A stretch of 64,000 nucleotides of DNA from Trichomonas vaginalis G3 (lineage: Eukaryota > Parabasalia > Trichomonadida > Trichomonadidae), in contig NC_067206.1 in the NCBI RefSeq assembly GCF_026262505.1, forward strand, positions 18,745,319 through 18,809,318, given 5' to 3'. The notes beneath the pieces are model-generated. The model had not been told where the DNA came from and did no database searches. It saw nothing but the letters and a program-made list of their open reading frames with translations. Both the position numbers and the translations under genes were made by a program. Shown here in pieces: positions 1 to 9,539 of this stretch. Position 1 is the first letter of the stretch; each line of letters begins with the position of its first letter.

Positions 1-1
1 C

Positions 2-627
2 TTAGAAAACATCTGCGGTAAATTTAACTCTTCAATAGAGAATATGAAACTTATAGTTTGCAATGAACTTCAAAGTATAGATACAACAAAAGTTTTGAAC
101 TCAGATGCTTTGAAGAGTCTTATAACAGACAAAGTTGGAGTTGTTGAAAGAAAGTATAAAGACCAAAGAGTTTGTGAAAATGTTGCAAACTTCGTCATGG
201 TTTCAAACAATGTTGTTCCGATGAAGTTAGAAAGTTCTGACAGAAGATATGTAGTTGTCAGAACGTCAGATTCTCATATGCAAGATACAGAATATTTTGA
301 CGACTTAGCAGAAACTTTGACATCTGACTTTTACAACCACTTGTTCTCATATTTATGACATTAGATATTTCTAAGTTCAATCCAAGACAAATTCCACATA
401 CCGAAGAGAGACAAACATTGTTAGAAGCAAACAAGAGTGTTTATGAACTGTTTATAGATGAGACTAACTTTGAGTGTTTAGATGAAAGGTCATTGTACGA
501 TGAATATAAACAATATTGTCAAGAGTATGGTTATATGGCAGCGTCTAAACGAACATTCTTGGCAAATGTCAAAAATCTTTTAGATGTTCAGAACGGCGTA
601 TATACAAAGAAAAATTTTTCTGAGTAA
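2..627 (+). pseudogene. SF3 helicase, C-terminal half, frameshifted and cut by window edge
   Basis: Same protein as the intact helicase at 58742-59977. The window opens inside the ATPase domain, just after the Walker A region. The Walker B-like IVCNE, the sensor segment with VSNN and the DRRY arginine motif are present. A single base is missing near 354 relative to the R copy (ATATTT-ATGAC against ATATTTCATGAC). This ends the first frame at 358 and moves the C-terminal domain to the frame 355-627. The stop at 625-627 is followed directly by the promoter of the next gene; the NUMOD4 gene found at this place in R (58393-58707) is absent here. Confidence 0.85.
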
Positions 628-662
628 ATTTAAAAAAAATATTTTTTTATCCGATAGAAAAG

Positions 663-1081
663 ATGACGAAATTCATCTCAGTAAATAAGTACATGACAGA
701 AGTCAAAGAAGAACTAGACCCATTCACATATTTGAATGTTTACTTCTACCATTTTGAAAAGTCTACATTTGACAAAGTTTGGAACATCGAACCAGTTAAG
801 TTTGCTATTGTGACTAAAAATGGTGCGAAATTTGAAGACTTAGACATAGAAGGTTTGTTACAGTCAAAGAAAATTTTGACAGAAGGTTCTCAAACCTTAA
901 AGAAGGCAAAGCATACAAACTTGTTATACCTTATGAACCAAAGAAGACAGACGACTATGAATATTATGAGTCTAAGATAGTTGAAGTTCAAGGTAAATTG
1001 GGTAAAAAGATTTTAGAGTCTAAGCCAGTGTTTGCTCCTAAAGAGGAAGAGAACATTGACATTGACCCAGAAATGTTCTAA
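663..1081 (+). pseudogene. Maverick conserved protein (139-aa family), frameshifted
   Basis: Copy of the intact gene at 57922-58341. The first ~65 codons match closely. One base is missing near 859 (GTTACAG here, GTTAGCAG in R), so the reading frame stops early at 980 although the remaining sequence still matches to the stop at 1079-1081. It starts 35 bp after the helicase stop, behind the AT-rich box typical of element genes. Function unknown; an acidic C-terminus ends in a run of Glu/Asp. Confidence 0.7.
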
Positions 1082-1097
1082 AAATAAAAGTTTATTT

Positions 1098-1553
1098 TTA
1101 CATGTCAAATTTCTTTTTCTCTGGAACTGGTTCAGGTTCTTTCTTCTCTTCTTCTACTTTCTTTTTCTTTCTTTTCTCTCTTCTTCTTCTTCTCTGGTGG
1201 AGTTATGTCAAATTTGGCGCAACCATATTTATGTAAAAGTTCTTTGTCCTTTAATAGCTCATCTATTCTGTTTTCTATTTCATCTTCAAGAACAGCGCAT
1301 GTGTCTTCTTTGCATTCTAAGAACTTTTGTTGGACTTCATCTTTCCAATCGGCGTCATCTCTGTCAACAAGTCTGTCATTGACAAATTTTAAGACTTCTC
1401 TGCTAATGTTTTATGGTTCTTGTCATATTCCCAGAAACAGAACTTTAGAACAAATTCACCTTTCTTGTTTACACTATGTAAGATTTTATGGTCGACAGAT
1501 GTTTTGCTGTCAAAAAGTTTGTCTCGAATATAGATAGCGAAATCGCTAGACAT
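1098..1553 (-). pseudogene. Lys/Glu-tailed Maverick protein (151-aa family), frameshifted
   Basis: Reverse-strand copy of the gene at 57450-57905. The start (codons MSSDFAIYIRD) faces the packaging ATPase start at 1590 across about 36 bp. One base is missing near 1399 relative to R, which breaks the frame in the middle. The C-terminus is a charged Lys/Glu tail. Convergent with the gene at 663-1081. No known domain recognised. Confidence 0.65.
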
Positions 1554-1589
1554 TTTCAAAAAGATAAAAATTTTAATTTTTCTAAAAAT

Positions 1590-2463
1590 ATGTTAGAAAA
1601 AAAGTTTGCTGACATTGACAAGAAATTTGAGAATGTTTTAAACAAGAACAAGAGGAAGTTAGAAAATGCTCAGATAAACCTATACATGACAAGTTCTTAT
1701 TTGCTCAGAATGGTATAACAGGTCTAATCGCACCACCTGGGTCGGGTAAGACTTTCACTTATCTTAAAATGGCTGCACAACAACAAGAACTAGATGAGAA
1801 GAACCCATTTATGAGTTAGTAGTCATTTGTAGTACTTCTGGTCAATTTGACCAAACCGTCAATTCGTTCAAAGATATTATAAAAAAGTCTAAGTTAGTAT
1901 GTATAAAGGATACTGAGTTGTTAGATTGGATAAAGAAGTACCAAAGAAGAGTTTTGAAGTATAATGCTATAAATGAGTATGTCAATTCTAAGTTTAAAGA
2001 CCCAAATGAGGAAATGCAGAGAATATTAGAGAAGAAACACTTCAGAAACAAACAGAAAGAGATAGAATACATTTCGAAGAAATTGCAATCTTACGATTGG
2101 AAGACATACCCTCATAGATGTCTTCTTATCTTAGATGACTTTGCTTCTCATCCTTTGTTAAAGAACAGAGAACAAGACATGTGTCGAATTCTTAAGAAGC
2201 TCAGACACTTTAACATCTCTGTTGTCATTTGTGTACAGACAGCAAAGAGTTTAAGTAAGGATGTAAAGAGAATACTTACTGACATTATACTTTTCCCCGG
2301 ATTGTCCGAAGACGATTTCATGGAACTTATGAAAGAGTCCATGGCAGGTAAGTTTGACAGACATGAACTATGGGAGAAGTACAAAGTCATACAAGACCCT
2401 CATACTTCTTTCAGAATTCATATCTACGCGAACAAAGTTCAAATTGTAAAAAGTCAAGCTTGA
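1590..2463 (+). pseudogene. FtsK/HerA-type DNA-packaging ATPase, frameshifted copy
   Basis: Copy of the intact ATPase at 56538-57413. The Walker A (APPGSGKT) and Walker B (LLILDD) motifs are visible at about 1731-1755 and 2124-2141. Two single-base deletions near 1676 and 1810 break the frame; the total length (874 against 876 nt) fits exactly two lost bases. The start is taken at the ATG at 1590 by comparison with R, where the two divergent starts leave a 36-bp spacer. In Mavericks and related viruses this ATPase pumps genome DNA into the capsid. Whether this copy is dead or badly sequenced cannot be decided here. Confidence 0.8.
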
Positions 2464-2556
2464 AAAATGTAAGTGTTTGGTCTTAGTCTGTTGTGGTGCT
2501 GCAGCTTTCGGTTCTTCTGGCTTTGGAAGACATTCAGGAAGAGGAACGTCGGACAT
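2368..2556 (-). CDS. short Pro-rich protein (MSDVP family)
   Basis: Starts at the edge of the hairpin minisatellite with MSDVPLPECLPKPEEPK, the same opening as the long Pro/Gln-rich protein at 47292. The following sequence overlaps the ATPase 3' end on the opposite strand, so the C-terminal part may be read-through of a truncated gene. A matching but shorter ORF (25 aa) sits at 56441-56518. Function unknown. Confidence 0.35.
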   Translation of the reverse strand: MSDVPLPECLPKPEEPKAAAPQQTKTKHLHFSSLTFYNLNFVRVDMNSERSMRVLYDFVLLP

Positions 2557-2846
2557 TCGTTTGTGTCCTGTCGGAAGGAAGAACTTTTCCTGTTGGAAGG
2601 AAAAACTTTTCCTGTTGGAAGGAAGGACTCGGAATGTCGGAAGGAAATTTTTTTCCAGTTGTCGGGAAATTTTTTTCCAGTTGTCGGGAAAAATTTTTCC
2701 AGTTGTCGGGAAAAAAGTTCTCAATTTTCGAAAATTTGAATGGTTTACGGACGGACAACAGGAAAATTTTTTCCAGTTGTCGGGAAAATTTTTTCTTGTC
2801 GGATGGAAAAACTTTTTCTGTCGGAAGGAAGAACTTTTCTTGTCGG
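2557..2846. repeat. hairpin minisatellite, array 1
   Basis: Tandem 20-25 bp units of two related types, one built on GTCGGAAGGAAAAACTTTT and one on CAGTTGTCGGGAAAAATTTT. Each unit holds a short A-run/T-run inverted repeat, so single strands could fold into many small hairpins. The array is free of stops in several frames on both strands. Related arrays are at 46996-47291 and 56180-56440, always beside the MSDVP start on one side and the MPEGFDEAIY segment on the other. Confidence 0.8.
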
Positions 2847-3047
2847 ATGGAAGGACTCGGAATGCCAGAAGGATTTGACAAGGCAATTTACTTTATAGAG
2901 CTACCTGAGCCATCTGAAGTCAAGCGTAAAAATAAATGGTTCATCTACCCTACTTGTTTGAAGTTGTCAAAATACTCTGTTATTTTTTCCTTCAGTAGCG
3001 GTAAGTCTTCTTTGAAGGTAAGTATTGTACAACCTTTCATATCATAG
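2847..3047 (+). CDS. short ORF of the MPEGFDEAIY family
   Basis: Reads out of the minisatellite with MEGLGMPEGFDKAIYFIE and overlaps the 3' end of the KilA-N gene on the other strand. A longer homologue with the same beginning lies at 46621-46995 (124 aa). Here the homologous part lasts only about 30 codons, so this is probably a truncated remnant. Confidence 0.3.
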   Translation: MEGLGMPEGFDKAIYFIELPEPSEVKRKNKWFIYPTCLKLSKYSVIFSFSSGKSSLKVSIVQPFIS

Positions 3048-3772
3048 TGTGTTTGAGGTAACGTATCTTGAACTATTTGTTTCACATCTTCATTCGGTGT
3101 CATTGAAATCGGTAAGTTTTCGCGATAGAACCAATTTCTGTCAGATTTGTAAATCTTAGCAAGGTCGTAAAAGCTTTTGTTGTTTCTTCTGACTAAATGC
3201 AACATAACCATATCTCTGTCTTCTTCATTTTCCATCTCTTCAGTGTAAATCATATACTTATAGTTCTTTTCCTTTCCTTTTGGTACCGAACGTGGTATTC
3301 TTTTCTGTATGTTTTTGTCTTTGGATTCAATGACTTCATCTTTTGCTTGAAGTTTCTTTTCCATCTCTTCACGTTCTTGTCTATGAATTTCATCTAACAT
3401 CATGAAAATATAACAAGCGTAACGAGGTGAAGCCCACATTGCAACAGCATTTACAAGAAGTCTATGTACATACCAACCTCTCAAACCAGGAGCCAAATTC
3501 TTGCGATTTTCGTACGGAATCTCTACCCTCGGTTTTCCGAGGGTAGCAAACATATGAGGAAATTCTTCTAAAAGTTCTTTTGTCTGTTGGTTTTCAAACC
3601 AATGGTATGCTTGCTTTGTAGAACGAAGAGCATTCAAAATACTTTGCATTTGGTACATGTCATCTTTGACCGAACGAATGAGACGTAACTGTTTGTTATA
3701 CTGAACCCACTCGTATTCTTCACTTATAGCTTCATGAACGATAGCAGTTGTTGTGTTCTCTGTTGTTGACAT
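2945..3772 (-). CDS. KilA-N domain protein with DUF3627-like C-terminus
   Basis: 275 aa, intact. Residues about 80-130 hold the KilA-N core signature (GWYVHRLLVNAVAMWASPRY), a DNA-binding fold common in large DNA viruses and phages. A short charged coiled linker (EMEKKLQAKDEVIESKDKN) and a ~115-residue C-terminal domain of the type that accompanies viral KilA-N proteins follow. The first ~45 and last ~115 residues are almost identical to the R copy at 55316-56095, whereas the KilA-N core is very different. Role: probably DNA-binding regulator of the element, inferred from family only. Upstream lies the AT-rich element promoter box ending in GACAGAT before the ATG. Confidence 0.75.
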   Translation of the reverse strand: MSTTENTTTAIVHEAISEEYEWVQYNKQLRLIRSVKDDMYQMQSILNALRSTKQAYHWFENQQTKELLEEFPHMFATLGKPRVEIPYENRKNLAPGLRGWYVHRLLVNAVAMWASPRYACYIFMMLDEIHRQEREEMEKKLQAKDEVIESKDKNIQKRIPRSVPKGKEKNYKYMIYTEEMENEEDRDMVMLHLVRRNNKSFYDLAKIYKSDRNWFYRENLPISMTPNEDVKQIVQDTLPQTHYDMKGCTILTFKEDLPLLKEKITEYFDNFKQVG

Positions 3773-3860
3773 ATCTGTCTTTATATTCCGGATAAAAAAA
3801 TAAAAAAAAATAAAATTAGCGTTATTTTCTGACTTTCACAAAAGACCAAAAATAAACGCT

Positions 3861-4475
3861 TTACATGTATTTTTCAGCAACTTCGTCAAATAATTTTATA
3901 GCTTTATCTATCTCATCTACTTCAAACGTTTCTTTACCTTTTATGGGAGCACCATATATTTTCTCAAACTTTTCAAGTAGTTCTGTTTCAGCAGCTCTCA
4001 TATCGTTAACGAACACAACCTTAACTCTATTGACTGTACTGTCATATCTTTGAGTTATATTATATGTTCTTCCTATCTTATATCTCTTTGTATTGAAGTC
4101 CTTCGGTTTCTGAACGATGTAAAGTAAGCCTTCACTGCAACGTTCTGAGTCGAATAAACCATATGTTATGAAGTTATATCCAACAACTGGGTCTAACCAT
4201 AACAAAACTATTGGTATAAGACTTTTGTCGATGAGATATGCTGTAGTTCCATAGAATCTTACCGATATCATAAGCTCAGGATTTCTTGTCAAAATTTTCT
4301 GACTAGAAGCAGTTCTAACCCAGTCGTGGGATGTTTTCTTTCCAAATGGAGATATAATGTCTGACAAAGAATATTTATTGTATTTCTTTGAGTATCTTAC
4401 GTTTAAATCACCTATTCTAACCAATTTAGTGTTATTGTCTATCTTTTTAACTGTTTCAAACTCAGTGTTTGTCAT
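3861..4475 (-). CDS. KilA-N / MUG113 (T5orf172) protein
   Basis: 204 aa, intact. The N-terminal half contains a KilA-N core (LNVRYSKKYNKYSLSDII; AYLIDKSLIPIVLLWLDP). The C-terminal half is a MUG113/T5orf172 domain, a GIY-YIG nuclease-like fold, with GLLYIVQ, YKIGRT and a RAAETELLEKFE helix. Such pairs are frequent in NCLDV, phages and mobile elements. The start sits behind AATATTTTTTTTTATTTT and GTAAGAACAGGA. The R copy (54364-54972) is placed differently, inside the neighbouring 304-aa gene. Confidence 0.75.
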   Translation of the reverse strand: MTNTEFETVKKIDNNTKLVRIGDLNVRYSKKYNKYSLSDIISPFGKKTSHDWVRTASSQKILTRNPELMISVRFYGTTAYLIDKSLIPIVLLWLDPVVGYNFITYGLFDSERCSEGLLYIVQKPKDFNTKRYKIGRTYNITQRYDSTVNRVKVVFVNDMRAAETELLEKFEKIYGAPIKGKETFEVDEIDKAIKLFDEVAEKYM

Positions 4476-4920
4476 TTCCTGTTCTTACATACAAAATAAA
4501 AAAAAATATTTTAAAAAAACTAGCTTTATTTTTTCTATCTTAAGGAAATTCATGATTTTCATAGAGTTTTAGGCGACCAGGATTTCTTACCTACTCGCTG
4601 TTCTTCATGATTTTCATAGAGTTTTGGCGAGTAAGATTTTCTATCTTGTATAAAAGATATGATTTCAGGGATTTTTTTGACGAAGTGCAAAAGTTCTCTT
4701 CGTAAAAAAATAACAGTTATATAATGAAATTTGGTCATTTTTTCAATAAAAATAATGTTTATGTTAGAATGTTAGATCTAACATGTTTTCTAACATGTTT
4801 TCTAACATGGTCTAAAACACACAAAACTCATGAAATTTCATACGGAATTCAATAAAAATAATGTTTATGTTAGAATGTTAGATCTAACATGTTTTCTAAC
4901 ATGTTTTCTAACATAACTAT
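4476..4920. repeat. intergenic block: TAGATCTA palindromes and direct repeats
   Basis: Contains the promoter of the 3861-4475 gene, two copies of TTTTCATAGAGTTTT joined to GGCGA(CC/GT) (4556-4578 and 4610-4634), and two copies (4761-4803, 4867-4915) of a stem-rich element centred on GTTAGATCTAAC and followed by TTTTCTAACAT repeats. Similar blocks recur at 5936-5992, 36325-36385, 53384-53430, 53536-53585 and 55010-55066. No coding sequence seen. Confidence 0.75.
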
Positions 4921-5835
4921 TTACAAGCGTTTTACATGGTATATGTTGCGATGGTTCATGACTCTAAACAATTTCGTAGCTTCTATTTCTTCTGTCAGTA
5001 CATCGAATGTTTTAACAATGCCGAAGGTTTCTTTATATTTCTTCTTGACATCTGAAAGAAGGAAATCGTCAGCTGTTGGATAGTTTTTGTTTAGAAATGT
5101 CAACATGTCCATTTTATCTTCTGCTGGTTTCTCTGCTTCTTTCTTTAAATCTGCATAGTCGTTTCGCATACGTTCTATCTCTTTGACGGAGTAGTTATAT
5201 TTCCTCATTGCTGCTTTACATTTTGAACATTGCGGATTCATTTTTGCGTTATATTCTGAAACCTTACCTGCTAAAACAACTAAGGCGTCAATGGTTTTCT
5301 TCATCTCGAACATAGCGGGTCTTATTTGTTCGTTCCATACCTTACCCCTACTATCTTTATCTCTTATTTCCCAAACACATTTTGCAACTAATGAAACAAA
5401 GTTGTCGTAGGTCTTAAATTCTTCGGATTTGTAAAGGTCAGAGATGTTCTTATATACCATGTCGCAATCTTTGTCCATAACCTTATGGTTGCAATGAAAA
5501 CCAAGGAATTCATAATTTACCTTTCGTATGAACTTCTTTATTTCTACTGAGTCAGTTGCTTTGACTTCTATTTCGTCAAATTCGGGAATAGTGAGTTTTT
5601 GTTGTTGGATTTCAGGAAGTTTAGGTAAATGGTCAATAATGTCCTGCATTTCATAAAGATACTGTTCATTTGTTTCATCTTTCGCACTACAGTCTAAATT
5701 ACTTGTTAAAAGTTCTTGCTTTATCTTCTGGATTTTTGTTTCGAAAGTATATGAAGAAGGAATGAAGTTTTTCATCTCTACTAACATTGACGTAGGATTC
5801 ATGACTAACGAGTTTGGTGCTGTTGTTGCTAACAT
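4921..5835 (-). CDS. conserved Maverick protein (304 aa), CxxC
   Basis: 304 aa, intact; unrecognised. A CSKC pair lies near residue 205, followed by a charged helical stretch, and a compact C-terminal segment begins with a TFLNKNYPTADDFL motif. The start is the ATG directly after ATTGTAAGAAC, as in the R copy at 53663. The R copy has lost its 3' third, where a KilA-N/MUG113 gene now sits. Its place between regulators and polymerase suggests an element-specific DNA-associated role, but this is a guess. Confidence 0.7.
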   Translation of the reverse strand: MLATTAPNSLVMNPTSMLVEMKNFIPSSYTFETKIQKIKQELLTSNLDCSAKDETNEQYLYEMQDIIDHLPKLPEIQQQKLTIPEFDEIEVKATDSVEIKKFIRKVNYEFLGFHCNHKVMDKDCDMVYKNISDLYKSEEFKTYDNFVSLVAKCVWEIRDKDSRGKVWNEQIRPAMFEMKKTIDALVVLAGKVSEYNAKMNPQCSKCKAAMRKYNYSVKEIERMRNDYADLKKEAEKPAEDKMDMLTFLNKNYPTADDFLLSDVKKKYKETFGIVKTFDVLTEEIEATKLFRVMNHRNIYHVKRL

Positions 5836-5875
5836 GTTCTTACAATAAAATAAAAAAATATTTTTTTTAAAAAAC
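5836..5875 (-). promoter_or_regulatory. AT-rich element promoter box
   Basis: Upstream of the 304-aa gene, read on the minus strand: an A-run, AATATTTTTTTATTTTATT and GTAAGAAC immediately before ATG. The same arrangement (AATATTTT, T-run, ATTTT, 5-15 nt, ATG) precedes 42377, 52687, 53663, 55316, 58341, 59977 and others. No TCAYW Inr is present here. Confidence 0.5.
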
Positions 5876-5935
5876 TAACTTTATTTTATGTTTTTTGTGA
5901 AAGTGTCAAAATTCATGAATTTCGAGAGTTTTCTA

Positions 5936-5992
5936 CGATGTTAGAAAACGTGTTAGAAAACATGTTAGATCTAACATTCTAACATAAACATT
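5936..5992. repeat. TAGATCTA palindrome element
   Basis: Inverted-orientation copy of the 4867-4915 element: TTAGAAAACGTGTTAGAAAA, then a GTTAGATCTAAC centre and ATTCTAACAT. It flanks the 304-aa gene on the side opposite to 4867-4915, so the gene is bracketed by the element in inverted orientation. Confidence 0.7.
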
Positions 5993-6016
5993 ATTTTTGG
6001 GTCTTTTACGCTCATT

Positions 6017-6290
6017 ACGAAGAAGTCTTGACAAAACATTTACGAAGAAGTCTTGACAAAACATTTACGAAGAAGTCTTGACAAAACATTTACGAAGAAG
6101 TCTTGACAAAACATTTACGAAGAAGTCTTGACAAAACATTTACGAAGAAGTCTTGACAAAACATTTACGAAGAAGTCTTGACAAAACATTTACGAAGAAG
6201 TCTTGACAAACATTTACGAAGAAGTCTTGACAAAACATTTACGAAGAAGTTTCGACAAAACATTTACGAAGAAGTCTTGACAAATTCAAG
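6017..6290. repeat. 25-bp tandem repeat, 11 copies
   Basis: Unit ACGAAGAAGTCTTGACAAAA plus CATTT, starting at 6017 and repeating every 25 bp. One unit is 24 bp, and one has TTTCGAC in place of CTTGAC. Single diverged copies, in reverse orientation, occur near 36285-36310 and 36390-36412 at the right element's terminus. Confidence 0.9.
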
Positions 6291-6364
6291 AGTTTTAGTC
6301 TCTTTGAGAAAGCATTTAAGAAACATTTAGATCTAACATTCATAGCATAAACATTATTTTGTCG

Positions 6365-6560
6365 AAATAAATGGTCATCTTACTCACATATTTTTGTAAA
6401 GACGATCCCCAAATTTTTAAACTTCTTTTTGCCAGCTTCTAATGCAAATTTTAGATTCATATTCTCTATAATTTCTCTTTAATTCTTGTTTCATGTCTAT
6501 ATCGTATGAGGATCTTAATACCAGATACATATCTCATTCATTTTCTATGTTTTATCATTT
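6365..6560 (-). pseudogene. decayed copy of 55-aa element gene
   Basis: Reverse-strand match to 53176-53343 (small charged protein) with many indels. No open frame remains. Confidence 0.55.
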
Positions 6561-7035
6561 TTAAACTTCTTCTTCGAAAAGGTTTGCATCTCTACTGTAA
6601 TCTATCAAGTTCTTCTTATCTAATTTCTCATGAACCTTTTATCTATGAGTTCCATTAATTTTTCCAAACTGCCTATACCATATATTGGAGACCAGTCTTG
6701 CCATTGTTATACGGTCTTTTACATATCTTCTCTAACTGTTGATTTCACGGCAGAATTTCGCATGAATTTGTATAAATAAGCTAACGCCGGAATTCACGGG
6801 TTTGATTTCTACACAAAATGCCTTAAAAACTATCTTCCAGGACTGTATTTCCAACACTTTCTATAGTCTTCCTAAACTGCTGACACTATTTGTACGATTT
6901 ATCTATACCATCCTTGCTCTACTAAGACTCAATATCGTTGTAAGTGCCTTTTGTGAAGTTTCCATTAGCATTTGCTTTCGTGACGTTTTTGCCTGGATTC
7001 GACTGACATTTCTATTCTTACAATAAAATAAAAAA
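6561..7035 (-). pseudogene. decayed KilA-N gene
   Basis: Reverse-strand match to the interrupted KilA-N gene at 52687-53199: the region coding DSIDKKVHEKLDEEEL-like sequence is at about 6550-6650. Dense single-base indels leave no usable frame. Confidence 0.55.
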
Positions 7036-7044
7036 TATTTTTTG

Positions 7045-7400
7045 TGGACGTCGACATTCGTTTATGTCTTAACCGTCGGACCAAACGATAAGATTCGACA
7101 AAGAATATACGATGAATCTCAACAAAACATTTATGCTGAATGTCTTAACAAAAAATGATTACGATGAAATGTATTTCCTGTTGTTGTCAAGAATGTATGT
7201 TTGTCACTTTTTTAAAGATGTTAGTGACCGTAGCGACCTCGGTCGCTAAAATATAATTATTTTCTATCTTAGAATTCATGAAAATTCACTGTGAATATTT
7301 GTATAAAAGCAACCGCTGTTTCTCCGTTGGTAATATTCTTCACAATAATGCCTGTTTTGGTCGAGCACTTTTTGGCTCCACCGTATTCTTTTCAAACCTG
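7045..7400. repeat. intergenic block with several hairpins
   Basis: Counterpart of 52254-52686. It holds a CCGACGGTTAAG-type unit (about 7045-7080), a near-perfect stem TAGCGACC/GGTCGCTA with a TC loop (7231-7248), an AACCGCTG...CGTTGGT element (7301-7343) and a GAGC...GGCTC stem within GGTCGAG...CTCCACC (7359-7382). No gene seen. Confidence 0.7.
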
Positions 7401-7419
7401 AAGCATTAATATATGGTAA

Positions 7420-9530
7420 AATTAATGCTGTTTAGAAAAATTTTATTCATCAATGTTTACTTCATGCACTGTTTTACTTCATGCATGTTTAAACTATTCA
7501 CCTATCTCTGTTAACAGCCCAGTACTTTCCTTGGAGAGGATCTAACTTCGAAATACCTGTTAAGCCTTAAAACAGCCCATCTCTCACACGACTAAAACCC
7601 ATTCAATGAGTTTGTTATAGCCTCTAGTTCGTCATGAAGCGCAGTCAATGTTCATCAAGTATACCTTCACTTGTGATTTACCCTTGAACAATTGTTGTAG
7701 TTGCACACTGCTTTGCAACTGAGATAGGACCATGTTCGACAATAGCGTTATACTGGTTTACTAAGCCACCTTGACTTGAGTAAATTCGAGTTCAAACCAA
7801 AAGGAGAAACCTTTCATACAAGTGTCGACCTTTCATATTGTTGATCTTTCATCTCTTAGGTTTTATGATATTATCCCATTCGAATTCATACAATTTGAGT
7901 GTATGCAAGTTTGGGTTGAAAGCTTCCTTTAATCATCATACAGTTGTTGTTGACTTTTCCAACTTATTTCCTTCCGGAACTCACTATCTTCGTTGGAATT
8001 CAGCGATATATGGACACCCCATACGCAGCTAAAGTCAATATATATTTTATCTTATTCGAACTTTTCGCAACAAATTGGTCAGTTGTGGAAATTCCAATGA
8101 GTCTCTTATCTTGAGAACTTCTCTGTATCTCATAAAATCGTCAAAGCACCTGTTTTATAAACCTTCGACTAACTCAGAGCTCTCCTACAACTTTGACTCG
8201 TCATTGAACTGTCTCAATGAAGTTTGTATTTGCTCTGGTTCTTGCAAACCTCATTGGAAATCTTCTGGGTTCAGTTTGGTATCCGAACAATACCAAACTC
8301 TATTGGAGCTGTGTACTTCTTTTTGCTAACTGTGCTGAACAACTTTTGTGTACTTACTAACAATGAAAAGTTTGTTTGCGTCTTTTTGTACAAAAGTTCT
8401 GTCAGTTGTCATCTGGAATTTGTTCAACAGCCCTTCTCGAAAGAATGTTAACAGGCTCTGACAATGTTGCACTACCTTTCCGAACAATGGTTGTAAGGGC
8501 ACTTTGTTCAACAATGAAGTGTTTGTGGACAATACAACTCTTCAACCATGTAATCTTTGTCAACAACATAGTCTCATGTGAAACCTTCTCAGTCTATGTT
8601 GGAACTCGATATTTCAATTTGCCAATCGGTGCAATTTTGACATTTACCTCTAAGAATGTACCTTGTCTCATCACATGACTCAAGTGACTCATACTTCTCT
8701 TCTCTAACATCCCGAGTTCTGAGTACATGTTAAGAATACAAGGTTCAATTGCAATTGTTTGTCATGGATTTTAATTCCTACTTTCATTCATATGTCAAGT
8801 TATTTATTGAAGGGGAGTATCCATCATGTGTCTGGACTCGCTTGAGGGTTAGTGTACCTTCGAACTTCACGCTTACAATTTCTTCTTGCATTCAAATTCT
8901 GGAGTCGAGTCACCATTTGTCCTCTTTGTAGGGCTTGACAGCGTCAGAGCATTGCATCTGTTGTGACATTGCGATGCGATACGTATAATGGACCATCTAA
9001 ATCTTTATGTCAATTGTTTGTATCCTTTCTTATTTCCGTCGTTAATGGCGCATATCAGAAGCTTCTTGTTTTCCTTCGTCCAAAGTTTTATGTAAGGTTC
9101 GACCAGAATTAATTTGACTTCTTAACTTACGATACACATTTTAATCCATATGCATACTCACTCTCATTCTTTCCATGGAGCGTTTGTACATTCACCTTTT
9201 CCTTTTTTTCCTTCTCACGAATACAATGTTCGTCATTGTCCAATAGATTGGCAACATCTGTCTTCACTGAGGTTTCACTAACATCTGCTAAGGCAGTTTC
9301 ATAAAGTTCTCTTCGTACTCTTCTAGTCTGTTTGATAATTTGGCGCCGTGTTCAAGCTCATCTCGTAGCGAAGCCACCAGTTTTCTAGACTATGGGTCTT
9401 CTTCCTTATTTAAATTCTTTAAACTTTCCAACCCATGCTTTTCTAACTCTGCTTTATTCCTGCAGATTACTTCTTATCCATTCTATATGGTCATTTATAA
9501 AATAAATATACTGTTTTTTAAAATGGTTAT
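7420..9530 (-). pseudogene. protein-primed family-B DNA polymerase, decayed copy
   Basis: Reverse-strand counterpart of 42377-44519. The 3' part (7420-7800) covers the motif C region, still reading close to a NID signature. About 8370-8480 matches the middle of the polymerase (rc of 43480-43520). About 9340-9530 matches its N-terminus. Length agrees with the R copy, which supports one continuous gene from the 42377 start. Indels roughly every few tens of bases destroy all frames. Confidence 0.7.
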
Positions 9531-9539
9531 GCCATTATA

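Noticed and set aside
1032-1537. Plus-strand ORFs at 1032-1382 and 1205-1537
   Set aside because: Antisense shadows of the Lys/Glu-tailed gene (1098-1553 minus); the matching antisense of 57450-57905 is equally open.
2473-2886. Overlapping ORFs inside the minisatellite as separate genes
   Set aside because: Repeat units lack stop codons in most frames; no homology outside the arrays.
6017-6290. 25-bp tandem array as a CRISPR array
   Set aside because: Units are contiguous without unique spacers, and the host is a eukaryote.
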